Origin: Rotaria sordida
Taxonomy: Eukaryota; Rotifera; Eurotatoria; Philodinida; Philodinidae
Direction of reading: 5' to 3'
Assembly (NCBI GenBank): GCA_905250125.1
Contig: CAJNOL010001111.1
Span: 16,496-80,495 of the forward strand
DNA: 64,000 nucleotides
A program made the translations under genes and the position numbers. Of the stretch, positions 23,500 through 34,090 are shown in pieces; the stretch's first letter is position 1; each line of letters begins with the position of its first letter. Under the pieces are notes generated by a model that was not told the origin of the DNA, did not search any database, and was given only the letters and a program-made list of their open reading frames with translations.

Positions 23500-23937
23500 A
23501 TACTGACGAGAAAACATTTCTAATTGTTCGTTCGCTTTTCTCTTGAGACAATTGGCATTCAATCGGTCATGATGAACCATGAAAAAGTCTGTTTTAGTTT
23601 GATTTTTCGATCTTCGCATGTTGATTTATGTGTGTTTTACTAGATTTGCGTCTGATGAACATAGGATCGCTGAGACTCTGAACGATTGTATTTCAAGCTG
23701 AAATTTTGAGGTGTGTTTACTTACTGTAAAGCTCATATGTGGACAAAATTTCAGATTGAAATTCGATTATTCAGGTTTTGAGCGATTGTTTATTTGATCA
23801 AAACGCCAATTAATCAACATGCAAATATCGGAAAACCAAACGAAAACCGACTTTTTTCTTGTTTATCATGCCTGATCGAATGCCAATAGTCTCAAGCGAG
23901 AGCAAGTGGAAAGTTGGAAATACTCCATCGTCAGTTG
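23500..23937. repeat. Foldback element
   Basis: Arms 23500-23632 and 23806-23937 are inverted copies (shared TTGAGACAATTGGCATTC, CATGTTGATT). The arm sequence AGTTTGATTTTTCGA recurs in the element at 61627-62213, suggesting one family. It lies about 0.7 kb upstream of ART copy 2. Confidence 0.7.
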
Positions 23938-24469
23938 CTTCGTTTAATTTTCTGACACATTATTCTTTATCAGTATAGATTTGAAAAAATATTTGACTTG
24001 TTTCAATTAAAAAACAAAAACCAGACAAAGATGTTCTGAGCTATTCAGAGAAATAAAATAGTTAATACTCGATTCATGAAAGAGTCATGAATTACGTTTT
24101 CAATAGTTAGGATTGTTTATTAAGTAGTGCTGAACATCTTTACATACTGATTGAGATAAATCACCTATTCATTTATCTATGATAAAAAAAACTTTTACAA
24201 TTTCGTATTCACACTATGAAATGAAATTCAAAACAGGTAAATCATAGAATAATACTCGAAGATGTTATTCATCGATTTATTTGATGTTATTGTTGATTCT
24301 AAACCATAATTATTTATGATAGAGTTATCGCAGAAATCAACTTATTGTTTTTATGTTTTGTCACTCTAGTAAAAATTGAATGACAAAAAGATTCTTTCAT
24401 TAAAAAGTAGTGACTTTTAGAAGAATTTCTCAGGAGAAAAACTTGTGGTTTTTTTCTTTAAGTCGAGGC

Positions 24470-24477
24470 TATATAAA
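24470..24477 (+). promoter_or_regulatory. Possible TATA box of ADP-ribosyltransferase copy 2
   Basis: TATATAAA inside the 130-nt block unique to copy 2, about 190 nt upstream of the ATG at 24662. Copy 1 lacks this block, so the two copies may be driven differently. Confidence 0.35.
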
Positions 24478-24661
24478 TATTGTCAGGTTCACAGAAATCG
24501 TTGAAATCCAGTGCAAGTTAATTTTGAAATTAATGTATAGATGCATTGATCTTTGTTTTATGTATTTTTGACTATGAATGGTAAACAAAAAATTCTTTTT
24601 TTTTTGATATTCTTAGACAATATGTGAACCACTGACCGCTGAGAATCTTCGATCAACTTAT

Positions 24662-27600
24662 ATGAAAGTTCCAAATCTTTCTCTCAAAGAAGCTATTCGA
24701 CGTGTACCAGACTTCTCAACAGTTCTACCGAGCTGTGTTGATTTGTCTATTGTAAGTTCTAGTGCAAAAAAAGGATTGACAAAGGAAGACGCTGCTGCAA
24801 TAAGATTATATACTATTGAATGTCCGGTTTATAAACTTCTCAATGCAGCACTTCGTACTGAAGAATTGAAGAATATTGAACCTTGGTTTCCTTATTTGAA
24901 ACTTTTCAACATTGCTATCAGCAAACTAACTCCAAAGAAAGGAACATATTGTCGTGGAATAAATGGAAATCTCAATTCTCTTTATCCAGTTGGTTCTATT
25001 GTGACTTGGGTATGTAAAGTAATTGAAGAACTTTATTTGAATGAATAAAAGAAGAAGTGATCTTGATTTAAAAAAATAATTTAATATGATATGTATATCT
25101 GAATTGAAATAATTAGCACAGAAAAAAAAATAATACTTTTCTTTTTGAAAATCTATATATACTAATTTACTATGTTTTATCTGCTTAATAGTGGGGTGTC
25201 TCATCACTATCCTCAAAAACAAGTGTATGTATGAATTTTTTGAAAGCAAATCCCTATGGAGTCTACAATAGTACTTTGTTCACGATTCAATCTTCGTCAG
25301 CAAGAGACATAGCAGATTTTTCCCAATTTACTGGTGAAGCCGAATCGATTTTATTGCCCGCTACCAAATTCAAGGTTATTAACAACAAGATCAGTACAAT
25401 ATATAAAGGATTAGCTGAAATAAATATCGAAGAAATCGAAGCTACTTCTGGTGGTAAGTCGATTAGTTTGAAAGCGTTTTGTCCTTTTTTAACGGAAAGA
25501 ATTGGAAACAAGTGAGGAATAGGATTTGACTGATGAATAAAATCGATAGGAGAACAATTGAGAAAAAGCTTCGAAATGTTAATTTAAAATAAAGATTATT
25601 GAAATATTTCTAATACTAGCAGTTCTCCCAACAACATCAAAATCGACAACAACATCAAAACCAACCACAACAACATCAAAACTAAAAACAACATCAACAA
25701 CGACAAAAACGTTCAAACCAACGATAACATCAAAAATAACAACAAAAGCATCAAAATCAACAAGAACACCGTCAACGATAAGAACGTCAAGATTAACAAC
25801 AGCTTCGAAACAATCATCAAGCGTGGTTAATGCAGGACTCGAGAAAAGGTAGTGAAGCAAATAGAAACAGACAACTGAAAAGCCACTTATAAAAATTAAA
25901 AAATGATTGTCTTAGTTGGCTCTTATAGCTAATGTTTTCATGCTAGCTTCTCAAACTACACACTTTAAAAGTGTCATTTTTATATTTAAATTATGATCCA
26001 ACTATTTGATGTTTTCACTTACATGGAATATTTTCGATTTTCTTTGCAGTTATCTAAAAGTCAACATTATTTAAAACATTTTCAGCACTAGTTAATACTT
26101 GTCTTCAACCATTTATGAATTAATTCAATATCGATTAATTCAGGCTAGAGTTGCGAAAAGGATCTCCTTCATTTTTCTTAAATAAGAAAAGGGCGACCGG
26201 GATATTTCTTTGTAATTTGTTAGATAGATTAAAAATTATTTATTATCCGGAATGAAAAAAACAATCGAGTTGAATATTTGGTAATAAGTCGCTTCTATCA
26301 ATTTTTTGCAATCTCATTCATTATCACTATCGATTTGAAAAGATATTTGACGCTTTACCACTAATGCAAAGGTTTTGCTTGAAATTGTAACAAATATATA
26401 TTAACTGATGCTGAAAATATCGAAATATTGCCAGAGATAAAATAACCAATTATTCGAACATATTCATAGGATGACGACAGCTAAGGTTATTTTTTCTGCC
26501 TCTAACAAAGTTGCCATGTTTTTATCGTTTTGAAGTAATGCGTGACGACTGATAGTATTACACATATTAGTTTTTGTACAGCTAACTAAAGGTTGTTCAG
26601 AACTTGTGCCATCAACTCCGCTCAACGGAAGTCTCGAGAAAACTTTTTATCTTTTCTTCCTTTGTAGCCTATATATTGATACAGTCAAATGCAATGATTA
26701 CGAGTATCAATATATTCAGTATTCAAAGCCTTCTATTAAATGAAAAAAATGTCCTTTTTTTCAGGCATTCCTTTGGCTTTATATCCAGCTGTTTTCTCTG
26801 TGTCTTCTCTATTGAGAACTGAAATTTCACGAAAAAAAAGATTCATAATAGTTAAAACAAAAGAGCTTATCCGAATGTGAATTATACAGCTTGTCCACAG
26901 ATAACGCACTCACCCATTTTATACTTTCGGATGGCCGTAACTCAATAAATTAAAGCGACAAAGAACTGAAACTTGCACTGCATCTAGATATATGTAACTT
27001 CTAGTTGCAGTAAAGTTTTCATTGCATTTGATCGAACTGTAAAGACTCTAGAAAGATAGAAAGTCGTCGTAGCATACTCACCCAAAAGGATTCCTTACAT
27101 CAAAATGATTCAAACCAGCCCACACTTTTCAAAAGTTTCTCGCTTAGAATGAAATGTTTTTTTACTCTGTAGCTGAGACAACAGACCTTACGATGGTCAG
27201 ATATTTTCTCTGGAAGTTTGTTTCGAGAAAGACTTATCATCACAACACTACAGTAACGCACTCGTCGTTCTTTCTCCATTAACAATGAATTCCAATATAG
27301 GAAATCGATAGCAAAGATATTTTTCTGTCGATCTACGCAAGGCCAACTTTTCTAGCTTATACCATTTAGAAGTTACAAGCATTTTACTAAAAGCCTTGAA
27401 ATTGGCCAACTGACCATTGATCACTCTAAACTGTATTAAGTTTGGCGTATTCTTCCATCCTGAGTTCAATGGTAGTATTTTTTTCTAGTTTCAATATGAT
27501 CATAAGTTCCTAAATCATGACTTTTTTAATTCAATCGATGCAAAACTTTTAGTGTTAGAGGAGGTATTTTCAAGATCTTGTCTTGATAGACAAACAATCT

Positions 27601-29119
27601 AAGCTCAAAACAGTTTAGAGTGACCAGTAGTCAGTTAGTCAATTTCAAGCTTTCTAGTAAAACACTTATAACCTCTCTGAATCGAACAAGCTAGAAGGGT
27701 CGGTCTTCTATAGATCGACAGGGGAAATGTCTTTGCTATTAATTCCTAATATTGGAATTCATGGTTAGGTCAGACAGTCTTTTCGAAAACTTCTAGTCAA
27801 AATCTACAAGAAAAACTCACCAGCTTCGTCAATCCATAGTTCATTTAATTCAGCAAAGTTTCATTTCTTTTTGGGATGATGAAAACCACAGGCTTCTAGC
27901 TAATTTCATTCTTGAGATATTCAAAAAATATCGAGGTACATTTTATTTTGACGCCGATAACAACATGTAGAACGTTATCAGCCGTTATGCATTACTTCAA
28001 ACTGATAGAAAAGTATGAATTCTGTTGGAAATAACAAGAAATCAACCAGTAAATATACAAGGTGTGAACTTATACATCTTCACCATAAATAACTTGAATA
28101 CATTCATTCTGTTCGAATGTATTGAGCTGATTCTTTTATTAATCATAGAGAAATGTTTAAAGCTTTGTCTTTTTTAATAAGAGAATTGTTAATAAACACT
28201 GCTTTCCATTGTCGACAATCATTTCAATACGTATTGTAAAGTTCCACTGGTTCAGAAAATAAAGAAGTGCAAGAAAACTCATGTATATTTATATGATTGT
28301 AATGTCAGATAGCAACAAGTCAAGTCAAGATAACCTTCACTCAAAAAGTCAAAATAATCTTCATTAGAATCACCTCATCGTTGCAGTCTTTCATAGTGTG
28401 GATGCGAGTATGGAAGAATGGAAGATTCACATCTAGTTCAGTGTGAGAAAACTGTACATATGGTTGGTGTATGGTAAGAAAAGAAACGTTTAGCCCAAGT
28501 CACAGAACGAGTTAGATGATCGAGTATATCCGCCGGAAAAAGAACAATCCACGCATAAATGAAACTGTCTATACTGTTTTATATAAGTATAAAATGTTAC
28601 ATTACTGTATTTCAACGGATGTCAACAAATGAAAGCAGTATTTATTAACGATTTCCGTATAAAAAAAACTTTGGATACTCCTGTATCATTGATAAAAAAA
28701 TCAGCAAAATACCTTTGAGCAGAATGCAGATATTTAACTTTTTAATCCTCAGAATGTTGATTGCTCGCTCTATAATACTATTAAAAGTTAAACAGGAAGC
28801 ATCATATAAAACTCTCTTTACAATATATGTATATATATTATGTTTTTAAATTTAGTTTATACAAAAGTATTATCTCTTTTAAGAAAAGTCATTTTCACAT
28901 ATTATCAGAATTCTCCTATTGTTTCAATAATTTTGATAAAAAAAAAATTACAACACGTTTATTTAAATAAATTTTCTGAATTTATTATGAGTTTGAATTT
29001 TACTATTTAGTGATAGGAAAAGAAATCTACTGTTGATTGTAACAGGTGTCATTGTTACCTTGGTAATTATCTCTGGACTTATTGCAGCTGGTGTTTATTA
29101 CTATATAAAAAAACAGTAG
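24662..29119 (+). CDS. R-S-E class mono-ADP-ribosyltransferase, copy 2 (mucin-like stalk, C-terminal anchor)
   Basis: Exons A 24662-25009 (or from 24617), B 25192-25453, C 25620-25848 and D 29011-29119; phases 0/1/2 agree, 315 residues. Catalytic R in GTYCRGING, S in VTWWGVSSLS and ExE in FTGEAESILLP predict an arginine-specific transferase using NAD. Exon C encodes about 75 residues built from Thr, Ser and Lys with spaced Pro (TTSKPTTTTSK type), a mucin-like stalk. Exon D, 3.2 kb downstream, encodes a single helix (LLIVTGVIVTLVIISGLIAA) and a short KK tail. If the B-C intron is retained, translation adds about 20 residues and stops, giving a soluble form. No signal peptide is visible, so topology (ecto-enzyme or tail-anchored) is open. 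ADP-ribosylhydrolase lies 2.5 kb downstream. Intact, unlike copy 1. Confidence 0.82.
27284..27764. repeat. Foldback element inside the stalk-anchor intron of ART copy 2
   Basis: Arms 27284-27446 and 27600-27764 are inverted copies (shared ATGAATTCCAATAT, TGTCGATCTA, CACTCTAAACTG). There is no coding content; two small minus-strand frames here follow the arm. Confidence 0.75.
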
Positions 29120-29990
29120 TTTGGAATATCAAAATCATCAAAATAATTAACTGCAATCACTGCACATTTATTTACTTTTTCTTCTCTTACCGATCATTAT
29201 TAAAATTTCGTCGATGTTTCATATTTTCGATTGTAACGAATCATACAATTAATTCAAGTATTTTTACATTTTTGTTTCCCTTAATATTTTATATGCCATT
29301 GTGTTTATTATAGGAAATAAAAAATTCTTCATACATCTGTCAAATAGTAACTAATCATATAATTGTCTAGATCACTTTCAAATAATTTTCTTTTGTCAAA
29401 TCAGATATTCAAAAAAAAAACAAAAGTATTGATCAGAAGACAAGACAGAGTAATAATCTATTACATTTATTCGTAGGAACAAAACAATTGAATAGTTCTA
29501 ATCGATTCCCATTCAATTGATGAGTTATTTTTAACTTTGTATGTGAATCATAAGTAAAAATAATATGTCATTCGGCAACATTTCTCAACGAGAAATATTT
29601 CTAATAGAGTAGTGTATGCATTAAAGATTGTCGAAAAATACTGAAAATGAACAACCACAATGGAAATTTTCCAAACAAAATCAATTGTAAAGTTGAAGAA
29701 AGCATAAAAACTACGTTTCTAATTCGAAGACAATACTGTTATGACGAACAATATTTAATATAATTGTCATGATTGAATAACACATTTAGATATCTTTTAA
29801 GCAGCGATGATTTTCGAAATATCTATAAGTACTTTTACCAACGATTATGTCTTCCAATAATGATTTATTGACTGAGTTCAAAACTAACTCTAGTTCTTTT
29901 GTGAGATGATATTTGATGTATTTTTCTATGATCGAATTATCATATATGATCGAATAAGAAGGAAAGCATCTCTCTTTATCGACAAACATC

Positions 29991-31610
29991 AACATGATGA
30001 AAGTGAAGCGTCAAGTAAGTCAATGTTCGCGATTCTCATTTTGTGCCAACTAGTCTCGAACATTGATTTCTTTGTAGCTTATATGTTCACATCGTCGAGG
30101 GTGTGGGTGTGACTGATAACAACACTCACACCCCACATCAGAAAATTATGTTCGAAAATATTTTTATGCACAAACAAATCTATATATTACTTTTTTTTGA
30201 GTACCGCATTCTAAGAGACGACATTGGTTATTCTATCACAAGGAATACCAAAGCTAAAAAGTTCTTGATTGTTTTTTGGTTGAAACATAACTCAATAAAA
30301 TCTAACAACATAATTTATTCATACTTTAAATATTCTCTATGAGCTAGATCATATTCCAAGACAAATACACATCGATAAAAAATATAACTCAAATAAATAT
30401 AAGCTTGAAGATTCTGTCTTTTTTTCTGGCTAGAGCTTGCTAAGACAAACTAGATTTCAATAAAAATATACTGATGAAGTTTACAGCTTTTTATATTCAA
30501 TTACCTTTCAATTAAAATTAAACATAATTCAATATAAATGTATGAAATTATTTCATTATTTCTCAGCTTTTTCGATTTTTTTGTTTTTAAATATATTTTT
30601 AAATCTTGTTTCTGAAAATTTTATCTATGTAGATTGAAGTATAATGTCTATTGCTTTACAGAAATGAAGAAAAAAAATTATAGATTATAACATTTTGAGA
30701 TAGACAAATAAAATGATTGAATAATTAATTCATGAATTAAATAGGTATTCACATGCTTTGTTTTAGATCTAGAGCATAGATTTCATCTTTGACTAATGAT
30801 CAAGACAAAAGATTTATTCGAACGAAAAACTTTAATGAGCAACCACCATCTAATATTGAATTGTTCTAGAAATATATTTGCCGCATCGATTATGAAAGTA
30901 ACATCCATAGAATGTTTGCTTTAAAATAAATACAATAAAGCCTGGTAGTGACAAATAATGGAGTTTGAATGGAATAAAAAAAAGCTTACCGGTGAATAGA
31001 CAACAGAATGAAAAAAAAACTTTTACACGATTATTCTCTTGGGCGTAAAAATAAAAATGCTTCAAAAGCATTGCAAAAACATATTCTTTACATGAAGGCA
31101 AGTATATAAAGAGAATATCATAATATGAATTTATAAATCATAATAAAACATGTATATAAGAGTCAACTTTTTTACTAATCATTTTTTTTATGAATGAACC
31201 CAATGTAACTGTGCTTTTGCTCATTCGATTCGTAGTGTGTTCTGTCTAGTAATGTACACGTGGCATCAATCTTTTCTTATGAGATTCTTTTTTATTGTCG
31301 AACGTTAAGCAAAGTTTTCATTCTTTTTTCTTCTCATCAATCAAAGCAGCGCACATGTCACTTTTATTTTCTTTTATTTCACCATTTTTTCTTCTTCACA
31401 TGTTTTGTCAAGTGAAATTTACACCTAACGGATGAAGATATCAAAACAAAAAACTAAACTACGGTTGTTTTCTTCATTTTGAAATCAAGATGAAAAACCG
31501 TGACGTACATCAATTGATGTTTCAAAAATTAATGTTTTCGTTAAAATACTACGATCGGAGAAGTAATGTTTTATTTTTGATTAAGATCAAAAATTGATGT
31601 TTTTCTTTTC
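29991..31610. other. Intergenic between ART copy 2 unit and ADP-ribosylhydrolase
   Basis: No gene seen. A GTGTGGG/CCCACAC-type hairpin (about 13-bp stem) lies at 30099-30139. The region before 31610 should hold the hydrolase promoter; a TTTTTCTTTTCAG acceptor ends it at 31611-31612. Confidence 0.45.
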
Positions 31611-31645
31611 AGCCTGTTAGTTATTATTAAGAACTTCATGTTTTA

Positions 31646-33064
31646 ATGCAAGCTAATGATAAGAAAGAAATTCAACCGATAATATTCTTTTCTAGATTTG
31701 TTTCTGTGATGACACTTGAATTTCCTTCTTTTCATGAGAAAAAACTTCCGCATGAAATCAAACTCATTTGGCCACCAACGAAGTTGCAAGATACTGTCAC
31801 TCTTAATCGAGTCACAGGCTCACTTGTAGGCTTGGCGGTAGGAGATGCAGTAGGAGCGAGCATAGAATTTCGTTCTCAGCAATATCTTACCGCCCATCCT
31901 GTTAGTGACATGATGGTTGGAGGTACCTGGGATTTACAAGCAGGTCAATGGACCGATGATACTTCAATGGCTCTATGCCTTGCTTCATCACTTATTACTC
32001 AAAAAGGCTTCAATCCTTATGACCAAATGATTCGGTACAAATGGTGGTATAAACATGGATATTTATCTTCTATAGGACAGTGTTTTGACATTGATAACGC
32101 AACACGAACTTCATTAGAAGAGTTTTATCATCGTCAGATACAGTTGAAGAAAGATTTTAACTATCAAACCGAATCTGAGATCGATCAATTGCCTCTAGAT
32201 TTTATTAAGCAAGTACAGTTTGATCTCAACTGTAGTAGTCCTAGTATTTCTGGAAATGGAGCTTTGATGCGTCTTGCTCCTGTACCACTTTTCTTCTATC
32301 GAAAACCTTCTTTGGCTGTCGAACTTTCAGGACAAAGTGCTCGTCTTACACATGGCGATGATATAGCCTTTGATGCATGCCGTTACTATGGAGCTCTGAT
32401 TGTTGCTGTTATTCACGGTGAATCTAAAGAAAATCTACTCAGCGATCAATTTTATGATAGTCATCAGATATGGTTTGGTTCAAAGCCTCTTCATAATGAA
32501 ATCGTTCGTATCACCAAAGGATCTTTCAAACGATCACGAGATTACAAGGATGGAATTCGAGACAAAGGACACATTGCCTGGGCACTCGAAGCAGCATTGT
32601 GGGCATTCGAGAGTGCAGATACGTTCGAAAAAGGTGCACTTAATGCTGTTAATCTAAGCGATGATACAGATACTACAGCAGCTATTTATGGTCAATTGGC
32701 AGGTGCCTACTACGGTTATTGGAAAATTCCAGCACAGTGGATAGAAAAATTATATGCTAATAGCTTAATTATATGCGTCTCCGAATGGATACATTACCTG
32801 GGTTATTCAGAGATGCAAGTATCCGAACAGAAAAGAGCGATCCATAGTGAAACTCAGATATCTACATCATTGATAGAACCTTACTATGCAAACATGGCAG
32901 ATTCGAGACGAAGAAGCCTACCCATAAATGGAAGAAAATCGAACGAAAAACTTGATCGTAGACGCGCCAAGTCTGTTCCGAGGCGCATTAAGACTGCTCG
33001 AAAGCGCCAAGACTTTTTCCATACTCTGTGTGGATGTAGTAGATCGAACGCCATCGATGATTGA
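31646..33064 (+). CDS. ADP-ribosylglycohydrolase (DraG/ARH family), intronless
   Basis: Uninterrupted 472-codon frame. It removes ADP-ribose from proteins or small acceptors, using two Mg2+ ions. Family motifs in order: GLAVGDAVGA (residues ~62-71), QWTDDTSMALC (~101-111, Mg ligands T103/D104/D105), YLSSIGQCFDI, SGNGALMRLAPVP (~202-214), RLTHGDD, and NLSDDTDTTAAIYGQLAGA (~336-354, second metal-ligand cluster). All key residues are present. The wording of the motifs resembles bacterial enzymes more than animal ARH1-3. The DNA is clearly less AT-rich than its surroundings and has no introns, so horizontal acquisition is likely. A ~60-residue Arg/Lys-rich tail with a CGC motif follows the domain (from ~418). 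The start could instead be Met22 at 31709; a two-codon upstream ATG frame overlaps the first start. It is adjacent to two ADP-ribosyltransferases. Confidence 0.9.
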   Translation: MQANDKKEIQPIIFFSRFVSVMTLEFPSFHEKKLPHEIKLIWPPTKLQDTVTLNRVTGSLVGLAVGDAVGASIEFRSQQYLTAHPVSDMMVGGTWDLQAGQWTDDTSMALCLASSLITQKGFNPYDQMIRYKWWYKHGYLSSIGQCFDIDNATRTSLEEFYHRQIQLKKDFNYQTESEIDQLPLDFIKQVQFDLNCSSPSISGNGALMRLAPVPLFFYRKPSLAVELSGQSARLTHGDDIAFDACRYYGALIVAVIHGESKENLLSDQFYDSHQIWFGSKPLHNEIVRITKGSFKRSRDYKDGIRDKGHIAWALEAALWAFESADTFEKGALNAVNLSDDTDTTAAIYGQLAGAYYGYWKIPAQWIEKLYANSLIICVSEWIHYLGYSEMQVSEQKRAIHSETQISTSLIEPYYANMADSRRRSLPINGRKSNEKLDRRRAKSVPRRIKTARKRQDFFHTLCGCSRSNAIDD

Positions 33065-34090
33065 AGCAATGAAAACCATTATAAATCGTTTATATGCAAT
33101 GATATTTACATATCTTCTATTAAAATAAATAAGGTCAAGGAGTTTTTGTTCAATTTTATCGCTCACAATGAATGATTTTTAATATTCAATGATCGATCTT
33201 GTTTCAATTTGACATTAATACTAGCCAATATAAATGCCTCTATTATTTTTTTAAAATAATTTGTATCAAAAAACTGTAGACCAAAAATATTTGAATCTTT
33301 CTATTGTATATACAGCGTGTTCCAAAATGTTTGCAACATGTTAACTTTGCATATATCTTCTCATAGACAAACCATACAATCTTGACGTTTTCTTTGAGCG
33401 ATGCGCCATCGTATTCTCTACAAAATTCTATTAATCTTTATTTAAAACAATAGAATTGAACGTTTTAATAAATTACATAGTATAATTGCATCAAATGCAC
33501 CTACTTCCCACTGATTTTTAACATGTTTTTACTGATTTTTTTTCAACGATTTAATTAGAAACCTAAAAAGTTGTGTTTATAGTATTTCGATTGAATATGA
33601 AATGCTCTTTTAGAATAATGTATCAACTTTTAATCACAGTTTACCTTTATCGTATAGAATTAGCCAAACTGAGTCGTTGCAGCAAAAATAGACTGTTTGA
33701 TAGTACTCAGATTTTTATTCCAGTTGAATCATTACATACAAAAATGTTATTAGGACTCGAACTGAAAAAACGAATTTAGTTTCGAAAAACATAGCAAAAA
33801 TGAACTCTCCTTGGTCATAAGTAAGATTTCTGAGATACTTTTTTGTTAAAACGAAATATACAATAGAGAAAGTGTTGTTATCTTCAAAACAAAAATGGTT
33901 CTGGGGAAAATGCTACCGAATCGAAAGAATGAGCAAGAAAAAACCTCGTGTATATGGTCCATTAGCAGAGACTTACAAGAGTTATGTATTACTGAGTTTT
34001 GTTTTCAAAAATAAATATTCGTTCGTATGGGAAAAATAAATTGATAAAAACAATATTTGCGAGGTAGATATAGTTCATGTAATCAGACCA
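33065..34090. other. Intergenic, no gene seen
   Basis: AT-rich 3' flank of the hydrolase. A transposon-end-like stretch (GCGTGTTCCAAAATGTTTGC) lies near 33316; no matching second end was found. Confidence 0.4.

Larger units (their letters stand above)
21865..29990 (+). repeat. Tandem duplication unit 2 (contains ADP-ribosyltransferase copy 2)
   Basis: Collinear with unit 1 (14105-20650) but longer, owing to the foldback elements at 22627-23146, 23500-23937 and 27284-27764 and a ~130-nt block at 24405-24538 that copy 1 lacks. The 3' limit is where similarity to 20640 ends. Confidence 0.85.

Noticed and set aside
25579-25860. Minus-strand 93-codon frame rich in Val/Asp
   Set aside because: It is the antisense of the Thr/Ser/Lys stalk exon (25620-25848); the plus-strand splice phases and the copy 1 counterpart support the stalk.
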